Position numbers and translations under genes: made by a program
Shown: positions 7,481-15,890 of the stretch, in pieces
Numbering within the stretch: the first letter of the stretch is position 1
Layout: each line of letters starts with the position of its first letter
The notes under the pieces: model-generated
What the model was told of the DNA's origin: nothing
Database searches by the model: none
The model's input: only the letters and a program-made list of their open reading frames with translations
Assembly (NCBI GenBank): GCA_020845515.1
Contig: JADLFQ010000064.1
Location: 1-34,825 of the forward strand
DNA length: 34,825 nucleotides
Origin: Anaerolineaceae bacterium
Lineage (GTDB): Bacteria; Chloroflexota; Anaerolineae; Anaerolineales; Anaerolineaceae
Direction: 5' to 3'

Positions 7481-10038
7481 ACGCTTACGTTCACCACAGA
7501 ACCCGCAGCAGTCTTTTCCACTTCAATTCTGGCGGGAAAGGTATCTTTCAATTCCTCCAGATGCGTAATCACCAGCACTTTTGCAAAATCACCACGAACC
7601 AGATTGATCGCCTCGATCAGGCGCTGGCGGCCTTCTGCATCCTGGCTGCCGAAACCCTCATCAATCACCAAGGTTTGTAAACGGGCGCCAGCACGCTGCG
7701 CCAGCACGCGCGACAAGGCTAAACGGATCGCAAAATTAATCCTGAAAGCCTCGCCTCCGGAAAACAATTCATATTCCCGGTCACCAGCCGCATCGCTAAT
7801 CAGAATATCGAGCGTTTCCTTTTTATCTTCCCGGTTCTTGTCCTTGTAATCTTTTTGTGTGGCAAACCGTACTGACATCACTCCCGCTGACAACCGCTCC
7901 AGGATCTCATTCGCCTGTATTTCGATCTCCGGCAAGGCTTGCTCAATCAACAATGCCGGGACGCCGTCTTTCCCTAACGCCCGTTCCAGCGTCTTCAGCC
8001 GCGCAATCTGGAGCAAAATTTCTTCACGCTGCCGGGCAAACTGCTCGCGCCGTTCCCGTTGCTGCGGAAGAATCTCCACTTTCTGTAACGCTCCCCCCAC
8101 CTCCAGCCGCAGCATATTCTCACGCTCTTTTACATCGTAATAAGCCGACTCAACTTGCTGAACCTCCGGCAGGCTGTCCGCATCTTCTTCATATTTCTTC
8201 AGATTTTGGCGGTAGTTTTCTTCCATCGCCAAACATGACGTTTGATCTTCATCCACCTGTTTCTCAAGCGCGGTGATTTCTCTTAACAAAGGTTCCAGCG
8301 CGGCACGAGCCGTCTCCAGTTGGTGAAATTGCGCCTCAAAAACGCGCGCTTGCTGTTCCGTCCGGCGCGCCTGGTCATGTGCAGAAACATCGTACCCCAG
8401 TTCTTTTAAGGAATCGTCAATCTTTCCAAGGGCTTCACGAGCCTCTCCGCAATAGGTCTCTTCCGCCAGCAGCTTTTCAACCTCTTGCAGTTGCACCGCG
8501 CCGCTCGTTTGCCAGGTTTGTTGTGCGCTCCGAATTTGCTGCTGCCGTGCATGGTGCTGATCCACAAGCCGCTGCTGTTGCAGCAATTCATCCTCAGCAT
8601 GTGCAAGGTCTGCCAGCTCTCTGCTGACGCGCGCAAGATTATCTTCATACAGTTCCGTCTGTTCACGATTGTAACTGTAACGCTGACGCATTTCATCGCG
8701 CTCAGAAATTAAAGAAACAATCAACCGGTCGCGGTCTTCCATGCCCAGAGGCTGTTCACATAAGGGACATTCTGCGCCGCCGGTTTGTTCAAGCTGCGCG
8801 ATTCGCTCATTCAGGTCTTTTCCCTCTTTGCTCAGGTTCTTGTTTTCCACCTTGAGCGCCGCTCCGGCTTCACGAATCGTAATGACCTCTTTTTCCAATT
8901 CTTTTTGCCGGCCAACCTGTTCCTTCAAACCAGCGAGAACTGATTCGGCCTGCACAATCTCTTTTTGTAATTCCGTCAGGCTTTCCACCAGTTTATTCAG
9001 TTCGCTTCCCTGGCTGCGCAGGGTCTGGCGCTGCTGATCAAGGCGCGATCTTTTTGCTTCAATTTGAAGAAGCAGATCTTGGCGCTGCCCTTCAGCTTCG
9101 CGGAAATTAGCCGCCAGTTCATCCCATCTCTCAAGCGCCTTACGGGTATCCTGCCAGCCACGATATCCCGCTTCGATTTCTGCAGCTTTCTCCATTCGCT
9201 GGTGAAAAATCTCCGCCTCTGCGTGCCGGTCTTTCAGATCATTCGAACGCTGTTGTAAACGATTCCGTGTCGTGGCAAACTCATTTTCCTGGTAGGTTAG
9301 CATCCGCTTTTGCCCGGCAAGGCTTTCTTCCAACTTTCTCACATAAGACAATTCATTCTCTTTGGCGTGCCGCAATTCAGCCAGCTTTTTCAACTCCGCT
9401 TGCAGGTGTTCAAAACGCTGCCGGCGTTCTTCTTCTTGCGCGAGTTCCAAATCAATTTCGGCAATCGCACCATCAATTACTGCCAGCCCGGCCTCCTCTT
9501 TCTTTCGACGCTCTGCAGTTCTGGCTTGGTAAACCTCCCAGGCTTCCAGGCCCAAAACACTCCCCAGAATGCGTTTTCGTTCGCCAGGGCGCTGTTGAGC
9601 AAACTGGTCTGCCTTCCCCTGCAAGAAAAAAGAGGCGTTGATAAATGTGTCATAATCCATCCGCAACGTGCTGCGAATGCGCTCCTCAGTCTCGCGCAGC
9701 GCTCGTTCGCTCAACGGCCGCCAGGATGCACTGCTGTCTTGCATGTAGAACTCCAGCACCGCAGGTTTATCGCGTGCCTTGCTGCGTTGCACCTTGTAAA
9801 GCATGCCCTCATACTCAAACTCAAGAATAATCTCTGCGGCTTTGGAATGGCTGTTGATGACGGTATCATCCCGACGGCGCGCCTGCCCAAACAACACCCA
9901 GGTGATCGCATCCAGCAGAGAGGATTTGCCCGACCCATTCGCGCCGGAAATACATGCCAGCTCAAACTCACGAAAATCCAGGACTACTGGATCACGATAA
10001 GATAGAAAACCTGAAATATGCAGAAGTACTGGAATCAT
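7477..10038 (-). CDS. sbcC: SbcC/Rad50-type ATPase
   Basis: An 853-residue SMC-like ATPase of the SbcCD (Mre11-Rad50-type) nuclease. Visible are the N-terminal Walker A GANGSGKSS (residues 32-40), a Q-loop-like YDTFINASFFLQGKADQF, two long coiled-coil arms, and a zinc hook ECPLCEQP near residue 425 that dimerises the arms. The C-terminal ABC signature is LFSGGEAFRINFAIRLALS near 757, followed by Walker B TLVIDEGFGSQD near 787. The length is a little short of E. coli SbcC but normal for the family. It would hold DNA ends and hairpins for the SbcD nuclease. Both ends overlap neighbouring genes as ATGA, so it is translationally coupled; unusually, a CorC-type gene separates it from sbcD. Confidence 0.95.
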   Translation of the reverse strand: MIPVLLHISGFLSYRDPVVLDFREFELACISGANGSGKSSLLDAITWVLFGQARRRDDTVINSHSKAAEIILEFEYEGMLYKVQRSKARDKPAVLEFYMQDSSASWRPLSERALRETEERIRSTLRMDYDTFINASFFLQGKADQFAQQRPGERKRILGSVLGLEAWEVYQARTAERRKKEEAGLAVIDGAIAEIDLELAQEEERRQRFEHLQAELKKLAELRHAKENELSYVRKLEESLAGQKRMLTYQENEFATTRNRLQQRSNDLKDRHAEAEIFHQRMEKAAEIEAGYRGWQDTRKALERWDELAANFREAEGQRQDLLLQIEAKRSRLDQQRQTLRSQGSELNKLVESLTELQKEIVQAESVLAGLKEQVGRQKELEKEVITIREAGAALKVENKNLSKEGKDLNERIAQLEQTGGAECPLCEQPLGMEDRDRLIVSLISERDEMRQRYSYNREQTELYEDNLARVSRELADLAHAEDELLQQQRLVDQHHARQQQIRSAQQTWQTSGAVQLQEVEKLLAEETYCGEAREALGKIDDSLKELGYDVSAHDQARRTEQQARVFEAQFHQLETARAALEPLLREITALEKQVDEDQTSCLAMEENYRQNLKKYEEDADSLPEVQQVESAYYDVKERENMLRLEVGGALQKVEILPQQRERREQFARQREEILLQIARLKTLERALGKDGVPALLIEQALPEIEIQANEILERLSAGVMSVRFATQKDYKDKNREDKKETLDILISDAAGDREYELFSGGEAFRINFAIRLALSRVLAQRAGARLQTLVIDEGFGSQDAEGRQRLIEAINLVRGDFAKVLVITHLEELKDTFPARIEVEKTAAGSVVNVSV

Positions 10039-11387
10039 CTCGACCCAAAGGAGGCGCTGTTCGCCTTGCCGGTAGTTGTTGGTGGCGTTTTATTTAGTGA
10101 GGTGACTAAAATTTTATCCACACGGCGACCATCCATATCCACAACCTCAAATCGAAAGCCCTCCCAATCTAAAAACTGGCCCGGTTCCGGAATCATCCCC
10201 AACATGCTCATCAGCATACCGTTCACCGTCTGGTATCCGAGCCGCTCCTGCTCCGGAAGCTCATCAAGGTCAAGCAGTTCTTTTAATTCATCCACCCGTA
10301 GCAAGCCATCAAAAAGCCAGGAACCGTCGGCGCGCTGCACAGCCGGATGCTCCATTTCCTGTCCGGCATCAGGGATATCTCCCACAAAAGCCGTGAGGAT
10401 GTCTTGCGGGGTCACCATCCCGATCACGCCGCCGAACTCATCAATGACAAGCGCAACCGGCACACCAGAGCGCTTGACTTCCTCCAGCACCTTGGGAGCG
10501 GGCATGCTCTCCGGCGCATAGAGGGGCTGTTTGAGAAGCGTTCTGATATCAATTTCCTCGCCTTTCCACACCGCGCCGAGCAAATCCTTCACTGATAATA
10601 TCCCCAGGACATTGTCCAGGCTCCCGTGTGCAACCGGAAAGACAGTGTGCTGACTTTCGATGATCTCGCTCAACAGTTCGTCAAAGGGCTCTTCCACATC
10701 CAGCCAGACAATATCAAGGCGCGAGGTCATAATCGCGTCGACTGTGCGGTCAGTAAAACGGAAGACACTCTCAACGATGTTTTGTTCCACCTCTTGCAAA
10801 ACGCCCGAAAGCGTACCCTGCTCAAGCATCACACGGATCTCTTCTTCGGTCACCACCGGTTCCAAGGTTGACGAAATACCTGACACTTTAACGCCCAGGT
10901 CTGTCGAGCGGCCCAACAACCAGACAATCGGACGCATCACCCAGGAAAGCGCTTGCATCGGGCGTGCCATGATCAGGGCAGTTCGCTCCGGGTTTGCCAA
11001 CGCCAACCGCTTGGGAATCAGTTCACCAATTACAAGGGAAAAATAAGTAATCGGAATAACCACCAGGACGAGAGATAACTCACGGCTGTAAGCCGCCAGC
11101 ATACCGGCTTTCACCAAAACGTCCTGTAATTCTTTCGTCAGCGTTGCGCCGCCCAACGCGCCGGAAAACACCCCTATCAAGGTGATGCCAATTTGAACAG
11201 TGGAGAGCAATTGGTTCGGGTTTTCCACCAAGCGCAGCGCGGCGTGAGCGCGTTTGTCGCCATCTTCGGCGTGCTGCTGCAGGCGCACTTTTCGCGCCGA
11301 AATAAGCGCCAACTCCGACATGGCAAACAAACCATTTAAAATGATGAGAAAAAAAATCAGGATAATTTCCCAAAAGGTTGGGCTCAT
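10035..11387 (-). CDS. CorC/HlyC-CNNM-type membrane protein with CBS domains
   Basis: The 450-residue product has the DUF21/CNNM transmembrane domain at the N-terminus (WEIILIFFLIILNGLFAMSELALISARK, then a Gly-rich VQIGITLIGVFSGALGGA and a VIPITYFSLVIGELIPKRLAL helix). A tandem CBS pair follows (around IMTSRLDIVWLDVEE and VALVIDEFGGVIGMVTPQDIL), then a C-terminal CorC/HlyC transporter-associated domain (GLLRVDELKELLDLDELPE). Members are implicated in Mg2+/Co2+ efflux or divalent cation homeostasis; the older name haemolysin is misleading. It sits between sbcD and sbcC with ATGA overlaps on both sides. Because SbcCD needs Mn2+/Mg2+, a functional link is conceivable, but that is inference. Confidence 0.9.
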   Translation of the reverse strand: MSPTFWEIILIFFLIILNGLFAMSELALISARKVRLQQHAEDGDKRAHAALRLVENPNQLLSTVQIGITLIGVFSGALGGATLTKELQDVLVKAGMLAAYSRELSLVLVVIPITYFSLVIGELIPKRLALANPERTALIMARPMQALSWVMRPIVWLLGRSTDLGVKVSGISSTLEPVVTEEEIRVMLEQGTLSGVLQEVEQNIVESVFRFTDRTVDAIMTSRLDIVWLDVEEPFDELLSEIIESQHTVFPVAHGSLDNVLGILSVKDLLGAVWKGEEIDIRTLLKQPLYAPESMPAPKVLEEVKRSGVPVALVIDEFGGVIGMVTPQDILTAFVGDIPDAGQEMEHPAVQRADGSWLFDGLLRVDELKELLDLDELPEQERLGYQTVNGMLMSMLGMIPEPGQFLDWEGFRFEVVDMDGRRVDKILVTSLNKTPPTTTGKANSASFGSR

Positions 11388-12643
11388 GCGTCTTGTTTGT
11401 TCCCCCCACCGGCTTCATCTTCCAGCAGCACTTCTACTGCCAGCTTTTGAAGCACTTCAGTTTCTTTAGCACTGGTATTAATGGTTTTCCAGTATAGCGC
11501 CAGTAACTCGATGGGCGCCAAACTGTTAATGGTTTGATCGTTAGGAAGGCGCAAGCGGGCTTCCAATAGCGGCCGGCGCACCAAGTGGAGTTCAAAGGCC
11601 GGTTCAGCATACTGCCTTAGCACAGCCTCATCCAGCGCCGCATCCATCGAGCGGGGGTATTCGATAATTAACCGGACAAAGGCATCTTGCATATCCTGTG
11701 GAGAAGGCAAAGCCGCCAGTGCCTCGTTCATAAAAGTTTCCCCTGACGTAATCTGCACTTTTCGATCTATAAAGCGTCTTCCGCTGAGTTTGCGCCACTC
11801 CACCTGTGTGGGGCTTCCTTTTTCAATATGGGCGATCACAAAGAACTTGTCGTCCGCCGCCTCGCCAAAATCCACGCGCTCAATGGAGCCGGGATAGACC
11901 ACCGGTGGCTGGCGATCCTTATTGAGGTCCTGCGCTTTATGAATATGCCCCAAAGCGACATAGCTGAGGCGCGGATCCGTGACCAAACCAAGCGGCAACA
12001 CCAGATCTCCGCCCAGCATCACGCTGCGTTCCGCCCCATACATCGCCCCCTGTACCGAGGCGTGCGCCGCCAGGATCACCGGAAGATCAGGCTGGATATT
12101 CGCCATCCAAGTCTCCATCAGTTCCCCAAGCCGGCTTTCCAACGCCCCAAACACCGCCGCGATGTCTTTGCCACTTAACTGAAAAGCCCCCATCAAACTG
12201 GAGCGGGAAACCCAGGGCAGCGCCAGGACCTGCAGCGGAAGGCTTTCAAGCTCGGCAGGTTTAAGAAAGCTGGGCTGGTTGATAAGATGGATGTGCGGAA
12301 CTTGCAGGGTGTCATATTCTTGCAGGGCGGTCGCGCGTCCAACCGCCGGGGAGATATCGTGGTTCCCAACCAGCAATAAGGTGGGTACCCCGGCTTCAGA
12401 GAGGCGCATAATCCGCCGGCCCCATTCGCGTTGAAAAGTCGGCGCAGGCGACCGGTCTTTATAGGCATCTCCGGCAAACAAAACCAGGTCCACCTTTTCT
12501 TCTATGGCAGTATTGACAATGGTATCCAGTGATTTGAGAAAATCCATAACGCGCACCGGCAAACCGGTTTGGGGATCGCGCCTGCCATGAACGGCAATAT
12601 CAATGTGTGCATCCGCAAAGTGCAAAATTCTTAATTTTGTCAC
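11384..12643 (-). CDS. sbcD: SbcD/Mre11-type DNA exonuclease
   Basis: A 419-residue calcineurin-like metallophosphoesterase and nuclease partner of SbcC. All metal-binding motifs are present in order: FADAHID (residues 9-15), LFAGDAY near 57, LLVGNHD near 96, LAAHASV near 170 and VALGHIHKAQ near 209, followed by a C-terminal capping/SbcC-binding region. It would cut DNA ends and hairpins in an Mn2+-dependent way. The start codon is GTG at 12643 and overlaps the preceding stop as GTGA; the 3' end overlaps the CorC-type gene as ATGA. The family assignment is firm. Confidence 0.95.
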   Translation of the reverse strand: MTKLRILHFADAHIDIAVHGRRDPQTGLPVRVMDFLKSLDTIVNTAIEEKVDLVLFAGDAYKDRSPAPTFQREWGRRIMRLSEAGVPTLLLVGNHDISPAVGRATALQEYDTLQVPHIHLINQPSFLKPAELESLPLQVLALPWVSRSSLMGAFQLSGKDIAAVFGALESRLGELMETWMANIQPDLPVILAAHASVQGAMYGAERSVMLGGDLVLPLGLVTDPRLSYVALGHIHKAQDLNKDRQPPVVYPGSIERVDFGEAADDKFFVIAHIEKGSPTQVEWRKLSGRRFIDRKVQITSGETFMNEALAALPSPQDMQDAFVRLIIEYPRSMDAALDEAVLRQYAEPAFELHLVRRPLLEARLRLPNDQTINSLAPIELLALYWKTINTSAKETEVLQKLAVEVLLEDEAGGGNKQDA

Positions 12644-13935
12644 GGGGAATAACCCATCTCCTGCAGCACAAGTACACTCGGCGAAAAATCAGGGTGATAC
12701 TTTAAACTGGTGCGCAAATCGTCCACCGCCCCCTGGGTATCTCCCATAGCGGCGCGGGCGCGTGCCCGCCAGTAGTAATTTTCTTCCAGATAGGGTTCAG
12801 AAGCCGCATCCAGCGTGGTCGTTGCCAGGTCAATCACATCCTGATACCGCGCGGTGTAATAGTAAGCAAAATAAGGACCGGTCTGATACCACGTAATACG
12901 CCAGGGGCGTATTTCTTTCTCCAGGGTTGGGTAAAGCTTAAAAGCCTCGTCGTAAGCCTGGGCAGCGCCCGCATAATCCTGCAGATGCACGAGGCTTGAA
13001 CCGCGATTAAACCAGGCAAAAAATTTGGTTACGCCCTCCAGTGTGGCAATTTCTTCCGAAGCAGTGCGCGCGGCAATTTGTTCGCTGGCTGCAGGGTCAG
13101 CGTATTCTCCCAACAAAGCCAGTAATTGCGCTTCGTGATCGGGCGGGTAAATCACCAAGAAGACATAATTAAAAGCGCGCCATTCTTCCTGCAGCAACGC
13201 ATAATCCAGCGGATAATCCGGAGTATAGTAAGAATCCTGGGCAACAAATTGGTTCTTCGCGTCATCATAGCCTGTCATCACATTGTAATGACCCATCCAA
13301 CTCGTACGCCCCGTGGTTGTTTCCAGGATGTAAGTGCCTTTTTCGATGATGACCGGATACCCTCCTGCAATCAATTTCTTAAGCAGTTCAAGCGTGCCGC
13401 CCGACCGCAAGGCTGCTTTCAGCCCGGTTTGTTCTTCAACAAACGCCTGCATCTCGTTCGGCATCACATTCTTGTCCTTTTCAAACGGCTTTAACCATTG
13501 CCCGGCTGTTACGCGGTTGCCTTCCCATCCCCAGAAGGACAGTCCCATCGAGAGCGTCGCGGGAGCGCAATAGTTCCATAAGCCGTGTTGATCTTCATAG
13601 CGAACGCCCTGCAGCGCAAAACTGCCGGGCAGCGGGGTGGGCGTTGCGGCTGGGGTGGTACTCACAGCCGGCGCGGGGGTAAGCGTGGGGGCAACATTTG
13701 CAAGGGCAGTCGCCGCCTGAAAAGTGGCCTGCACCACTTCCTCCACCGATTGGGAAGGCGAGTTGGGAACAAAAACCGCCTCCTCCGGTGGAAACAGAAC
13801 ATAGAAAACTCTTGTCCGTACCTGTTCCACCCGCCAGGCAATGCGTTCGCGAATACCCGGTACAATTACCGAGACAAGGCCCAGCAAAAGGACTGCGCCT
13901 ATTACCATTAAAACGATCTTCGTCTTCTTGCTCAT
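12640..13935 (-). CDS. Membrane-anchored C39-like peptidase with TPR domain
   Basis: The 431-residue product has one N-terminal transmembrane anchor (about residues 7-27), then a Thr/Pro-rich linker. A papain-like domain follows with the catalytic pair Cys123 (NYCAPATLSM) and His216 (MGHYNVMTGYDD), and an Asp in the following AQDSYYTP. These match the peptidase C39/double-glycine-like family. The C-terminal 130 residues form tetratricopeptide repeats (FAWFNRGSSLVHLQDYAGAAQAYDEAF; YWRARARAAMGDTQGAVDDL). It faces the outside and may process or bind a peptide. It is the first gene of the sbcCD operon and appears to be translated from a leaderless mRNA. The peptide substrate is unknown. Confidence 0.85.
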   Translation of the reverse strand: MSKKTKIVLMVIGAVLLLGLVSVIVPGIRERIAWRVEQVRTRVFYVLFPPEEAVFVPNSPSQSVEEVVQATFQAATALANVAPTLTPAPAVSTTPAATPTPLPGSFALQGVRYEDQHGLWNYCAPATLSMGLSFWGWEGNRVTAGQWLKPFEKDKNVMPNEMQAFVEEQTGLKAALRSGGTLELLKKLIAGGYPVIIEKGTYILETTTGRTSWMGHYNVMTGYDDAKNQFVAQDSYYTPDYPLDYALLQEEWRAFNYVFLVIYPPDHEAQLLALLGEYADPAASEQIAARTASEEIATLEGVTKFFAWFNRGSSLVHLQDYAGAAQAYDEAFKLYPTLEKEIRPWRITWYQTGPYFAYYYTARYQDVIDLATTTLDAASEPYLEENYYWRARARAAMGDTQGAVDDLRTSLKYHPDFSPSVLVLQEMGYSP

Positions 13936-13942
13936 AGATTTG

Positions 13943-13948
13943 ATTATA
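13943..13948 (-). promoter_or_regulatory. -10 element giving a nearly leaderless mRNA for the sbcCD operon
   Basis: A perfect TATAAT (13948-13943 on the minus strand) is followed by only seven bases before the ATG at 13935. The predicted start is therefore at or next to the initiation codon, and no ribosome binding site is present. The -35 region (AGTTTT at 17 bases) is poor. Confidence 0.55.
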
Positions 13949-13963
13949 ACATCGTGGATTTAT

Positions 13964-14009
13964 AAAAAACTAAGCGGCGGGTGAGCTTATTCACAATCCC
14001 CATCCGCTT
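13964..14009 (-). terminator. Terminator of the desulfurase-like gene
   Basis: On the minus strand AAGCGG (14009-14004) pairs with CCGCTT (13977-13972), with inner GGG/CCC pairing, followed by TAG and T6 (13969-13964). It lies about 30 bases after the stop at 14042 and separates that unit from the sbcCD operon. Confidence 0.65.
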
Positions 14010-14041
14010 CATTCATTTCTTGCGGTTGGTAAAGAAACCGG

Positions 14042-15298
14042 TCAGTTGGCCAGCGCCTTTAAGGCGGATTCCAGCCAGGTAATTTCCTCTAAAGTGTTGT
14101 AATGGGTCGCGCCCACCCGCACCAGGCCACCCTGATCTTCCAACCCCAGTCGTTCGGTCACTGCAAGGGCATAGAAGTTGCCATTCCACACATTGATCCT
14201 CGCTTCAGTCAGGTGCCCTGCCACTTGCAGTGGTGTCCAGCCTTCCAAGGTAAATGAGAAAGTAGGCACACGCTGGTCTAATTTTCGGGTGTCCATTAAA
14301 CCGTAAGCTTTCAAACCCGGCACGGATTGCAGCGTACTGATGAAGGCACGGCTTAAATCCATTTCATACGAATGAATGGCTGCCAGGGCTTGTTTGTACA
14401 ACAGCTTGCGTCCGTGAAAATTCTCGCGGTAAATTTCTGCATATTCGCCCGCGAACACTTTTCCCGCCCATTCAAAATAATCCAAAGCACCATGCAGCCC
14501 GCAGATTGCTTCAAAATTACCAGTTCCGGTTTCAAACTTAGAGGGGGGCTGCGCCGGCGCAGGACGCACACGGTAGGCAGTTAATTGATCCAGCAGGTCA
14601 TACTTCCCGTACAGAATGCCCAGATGAGGGCCAAAAAACTTGTATGAGGAACAGGCCAAAAAATCGCAGCCAAGATCTTGTACATCAATCGGGCCGTGCG
14701 GTGCGTACTGTACTGCATCCACATACACCAGCGCGCCAGCCGCATGCACCAGCGGAATGATCGTTTTCAGCGGGTTGATTGTGCCCAGCGCATTCGACGC
14801 ATACCCCACTGCCACAAGCTTGGGAGCGCTTTCCAGCGCCTTCTTCAAATCCTCCAAGTCAAGTGTACCATCCTCCGGGTGAAAATCCACCCAGCGCACA
14901 GAGCAACCCCGGTCTTCCGCAATTTGCAGCCAGGGAGAGATATTGGCGTCGTGATCCAGGCGAGTAACAACGATCGTATCCCCCGGCTGGAACGTCCTCC
15001 CCAACGAACGGCTGATTTGATAGGTCAGGCTGGTCATGTTAGGGCCAAACACAATCTCTTCCGGGCGGGAGGCATTTAAGAAATCGGCTGCCGCCTCGCG
15101 GGCATTGCGCACGCGCCGGTCTGAATCCGCACTGGTGGGGAAAGCTCCACCAGAGTTGGCATTACTCTCGACCAGATAACTCTGAATTTTCTTTATACTT
15201 TGTTGCGCAATCTGGGTACCACCAGGATTGTCAAGGAAAATAGCCGGACGGCTGAGCGCGGGAAACTGACTACGAACAAGATCTAAATCTAGCGTCAT
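14042..15298 (-). CDS. Cysteine desulfurase-like PLP enzyme (VC1184-type subfamily)
   Basis: This 418-residue class V aminotransferase-fold protein has IFLDNPGGTQI at the N-terminus, a VTRLDHDANISPWL segment, a YVDAVQYAPHGPIDV stretch with the PLP-ring Asp, and the Schiff-base Lys220 in CSSYKFFGPH. These fit the cysteine desulfurase family protein of the TIGR01976 type rather than IscS/SufS proper. It could release sulfur from Cys or act on a related amino acid; no Fe-S scaffold gene is nearby. It starts two bases after the stop of the 118-residue gene (TAG CC ATG), so the two are coupled. It ends at a terminator before the next operon. Confidence 0.85.
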   Translation of the reverse strand: MTLDLDLVRSQFPALSRPAIFLDNPGGTQIAQQSIKKIQSYLVESNANSGGAFPTSADSDRRVRNAREAAADFLNASRPEEIVFGPNMTSLTYQISRSLGRTFQPGDTIVVTRLDHDANISPWLQIAEDRGCSVRWVDFHPEDGTLDLEDLKKALESAPKLVAVGYASNALGTINPLKTIIPLVHAAGALVYVDAVQYAPHGPIDVQDLGCDFLACSSYKFFGPHLGILYGKYDLLDQLTAYRVRPAPAQPPSKFETGTGNFEAICGLHGALDYFEWAGKVFAGEYAEIYRENFHGRKLLYKQALAAIHSYEMDLSRAFISTLQSVPGLKAYGLMDTRKLDQRVPTFSFTLEGWTPLQVAGHLTEARINVWNGNFYALAVTERLGLEDQGGLVRVGATHYNTLEEITWLESALKALAN

Positions 15299-15300
15299 GG

Positions 15301-15657
15301 CTAACCCTCAGTGTCTTCGTCATCGTCACCCAAGTCAAAGTTATATTCCTCATCTTCAGAAGTGCGGCGAATCCACAAGATCAACATTTGACCGTCTTTC
15401 CCATCCAATGCACGTGCTGCCAGGATGGGCACTTTCTCCTCCAACCCCATGGGGTTGCGATAATGAAGAAAGATGGGATCCTGCTTTCTCCATGCTCTAT
15501 GACAACGCTCTACCAGAGCCGGCCCGTTGAAGGTGCGCAGGCGAGTCATCGCCATGTCGTAAAACTCCGGTCCCTCACATAATCCTAACGCCCAGCCATC
15601 ATCAATATCCTCAAAAGTTGGAGGAGGGCCCTCGATAATCGTAATTCTTTCTCCCAT
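15301..15657 (-). CDS. Conserved small acidic protein of unknown function
   Basis: The 118-residue product opens with MGERITIIEGPPPTFEDIDDGW. It has a central WRKQDPIFLHYRN segment and a very acidic tail (FDLGDDDEDTEG). No signal peptide, membrane helix or catalytic motif is evident. A GGAGAA sequence lies about 10 bases upstream, and TATGAT (15686-15681) is a possible -10. It is two bases upstream of the desulfurase-like gene and probably cotranscribed with it. I do not recognise a named family. Intact coding character and tight coupling make it a real gene. Confidence 0.7.
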   Translation of the reverse strand: MGERITIIEGPPPTFEDIDDGWALGLCEGPEFYDMAMTRLRTFNGPALVERCHRAWRKQDPIFLHYRNPMGLEEKVPILAARALDGKDGQMLILWIRRTSEDEEYNFDLGDDDEDTEG

Positions 15658-15726
15658 TTTAACATTTCTCCGATGCTGTTATCATAACACAATTACCCCG
15701 CGCAGAGAAAATTGGCTCATTGGGAG

Positions 15727-15890
15727 TTACCGTGATTGAGCCATATAAGGTGGTCTGGCAGCGTCCAGATCGAGTAAGATACGTTGGAAAAGATACGCCA
15801 GGTTGAACAATCCATGGCAGCACCGCTTGAGGACCTTCAGCTTGTTGTTCAGGCCTTCGACGAAGTGGCCCGCCCCCGAACTATGTGCCA
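15727..15890 (-). pseudogene. C-terminal remnant of an ISL3-family transposase
   Basis: The minus strand encodes about 53 residues ending in a TAA (15729-15727). It includes FVEGLNNKLKVLKRCCHG and LAYLFQRILLDLD, which resemble the conserved C-terminal end of ISL3-type transposases (VEGxNNKIKxLKRxxxGF). Everything upstream is missing; the reading frame runs directly into the left end of the IS3-type element. It is an old, truncated copy. Confidence 0.65.

Noticed and set aside
9310-10005. A 231-codon plus-strand frame opposite sbcC
   Set aside because: It lies entirely antisense to well-conserved sbcC coding sequence, has no recognisable domain, and follows from sbcC codon bias.
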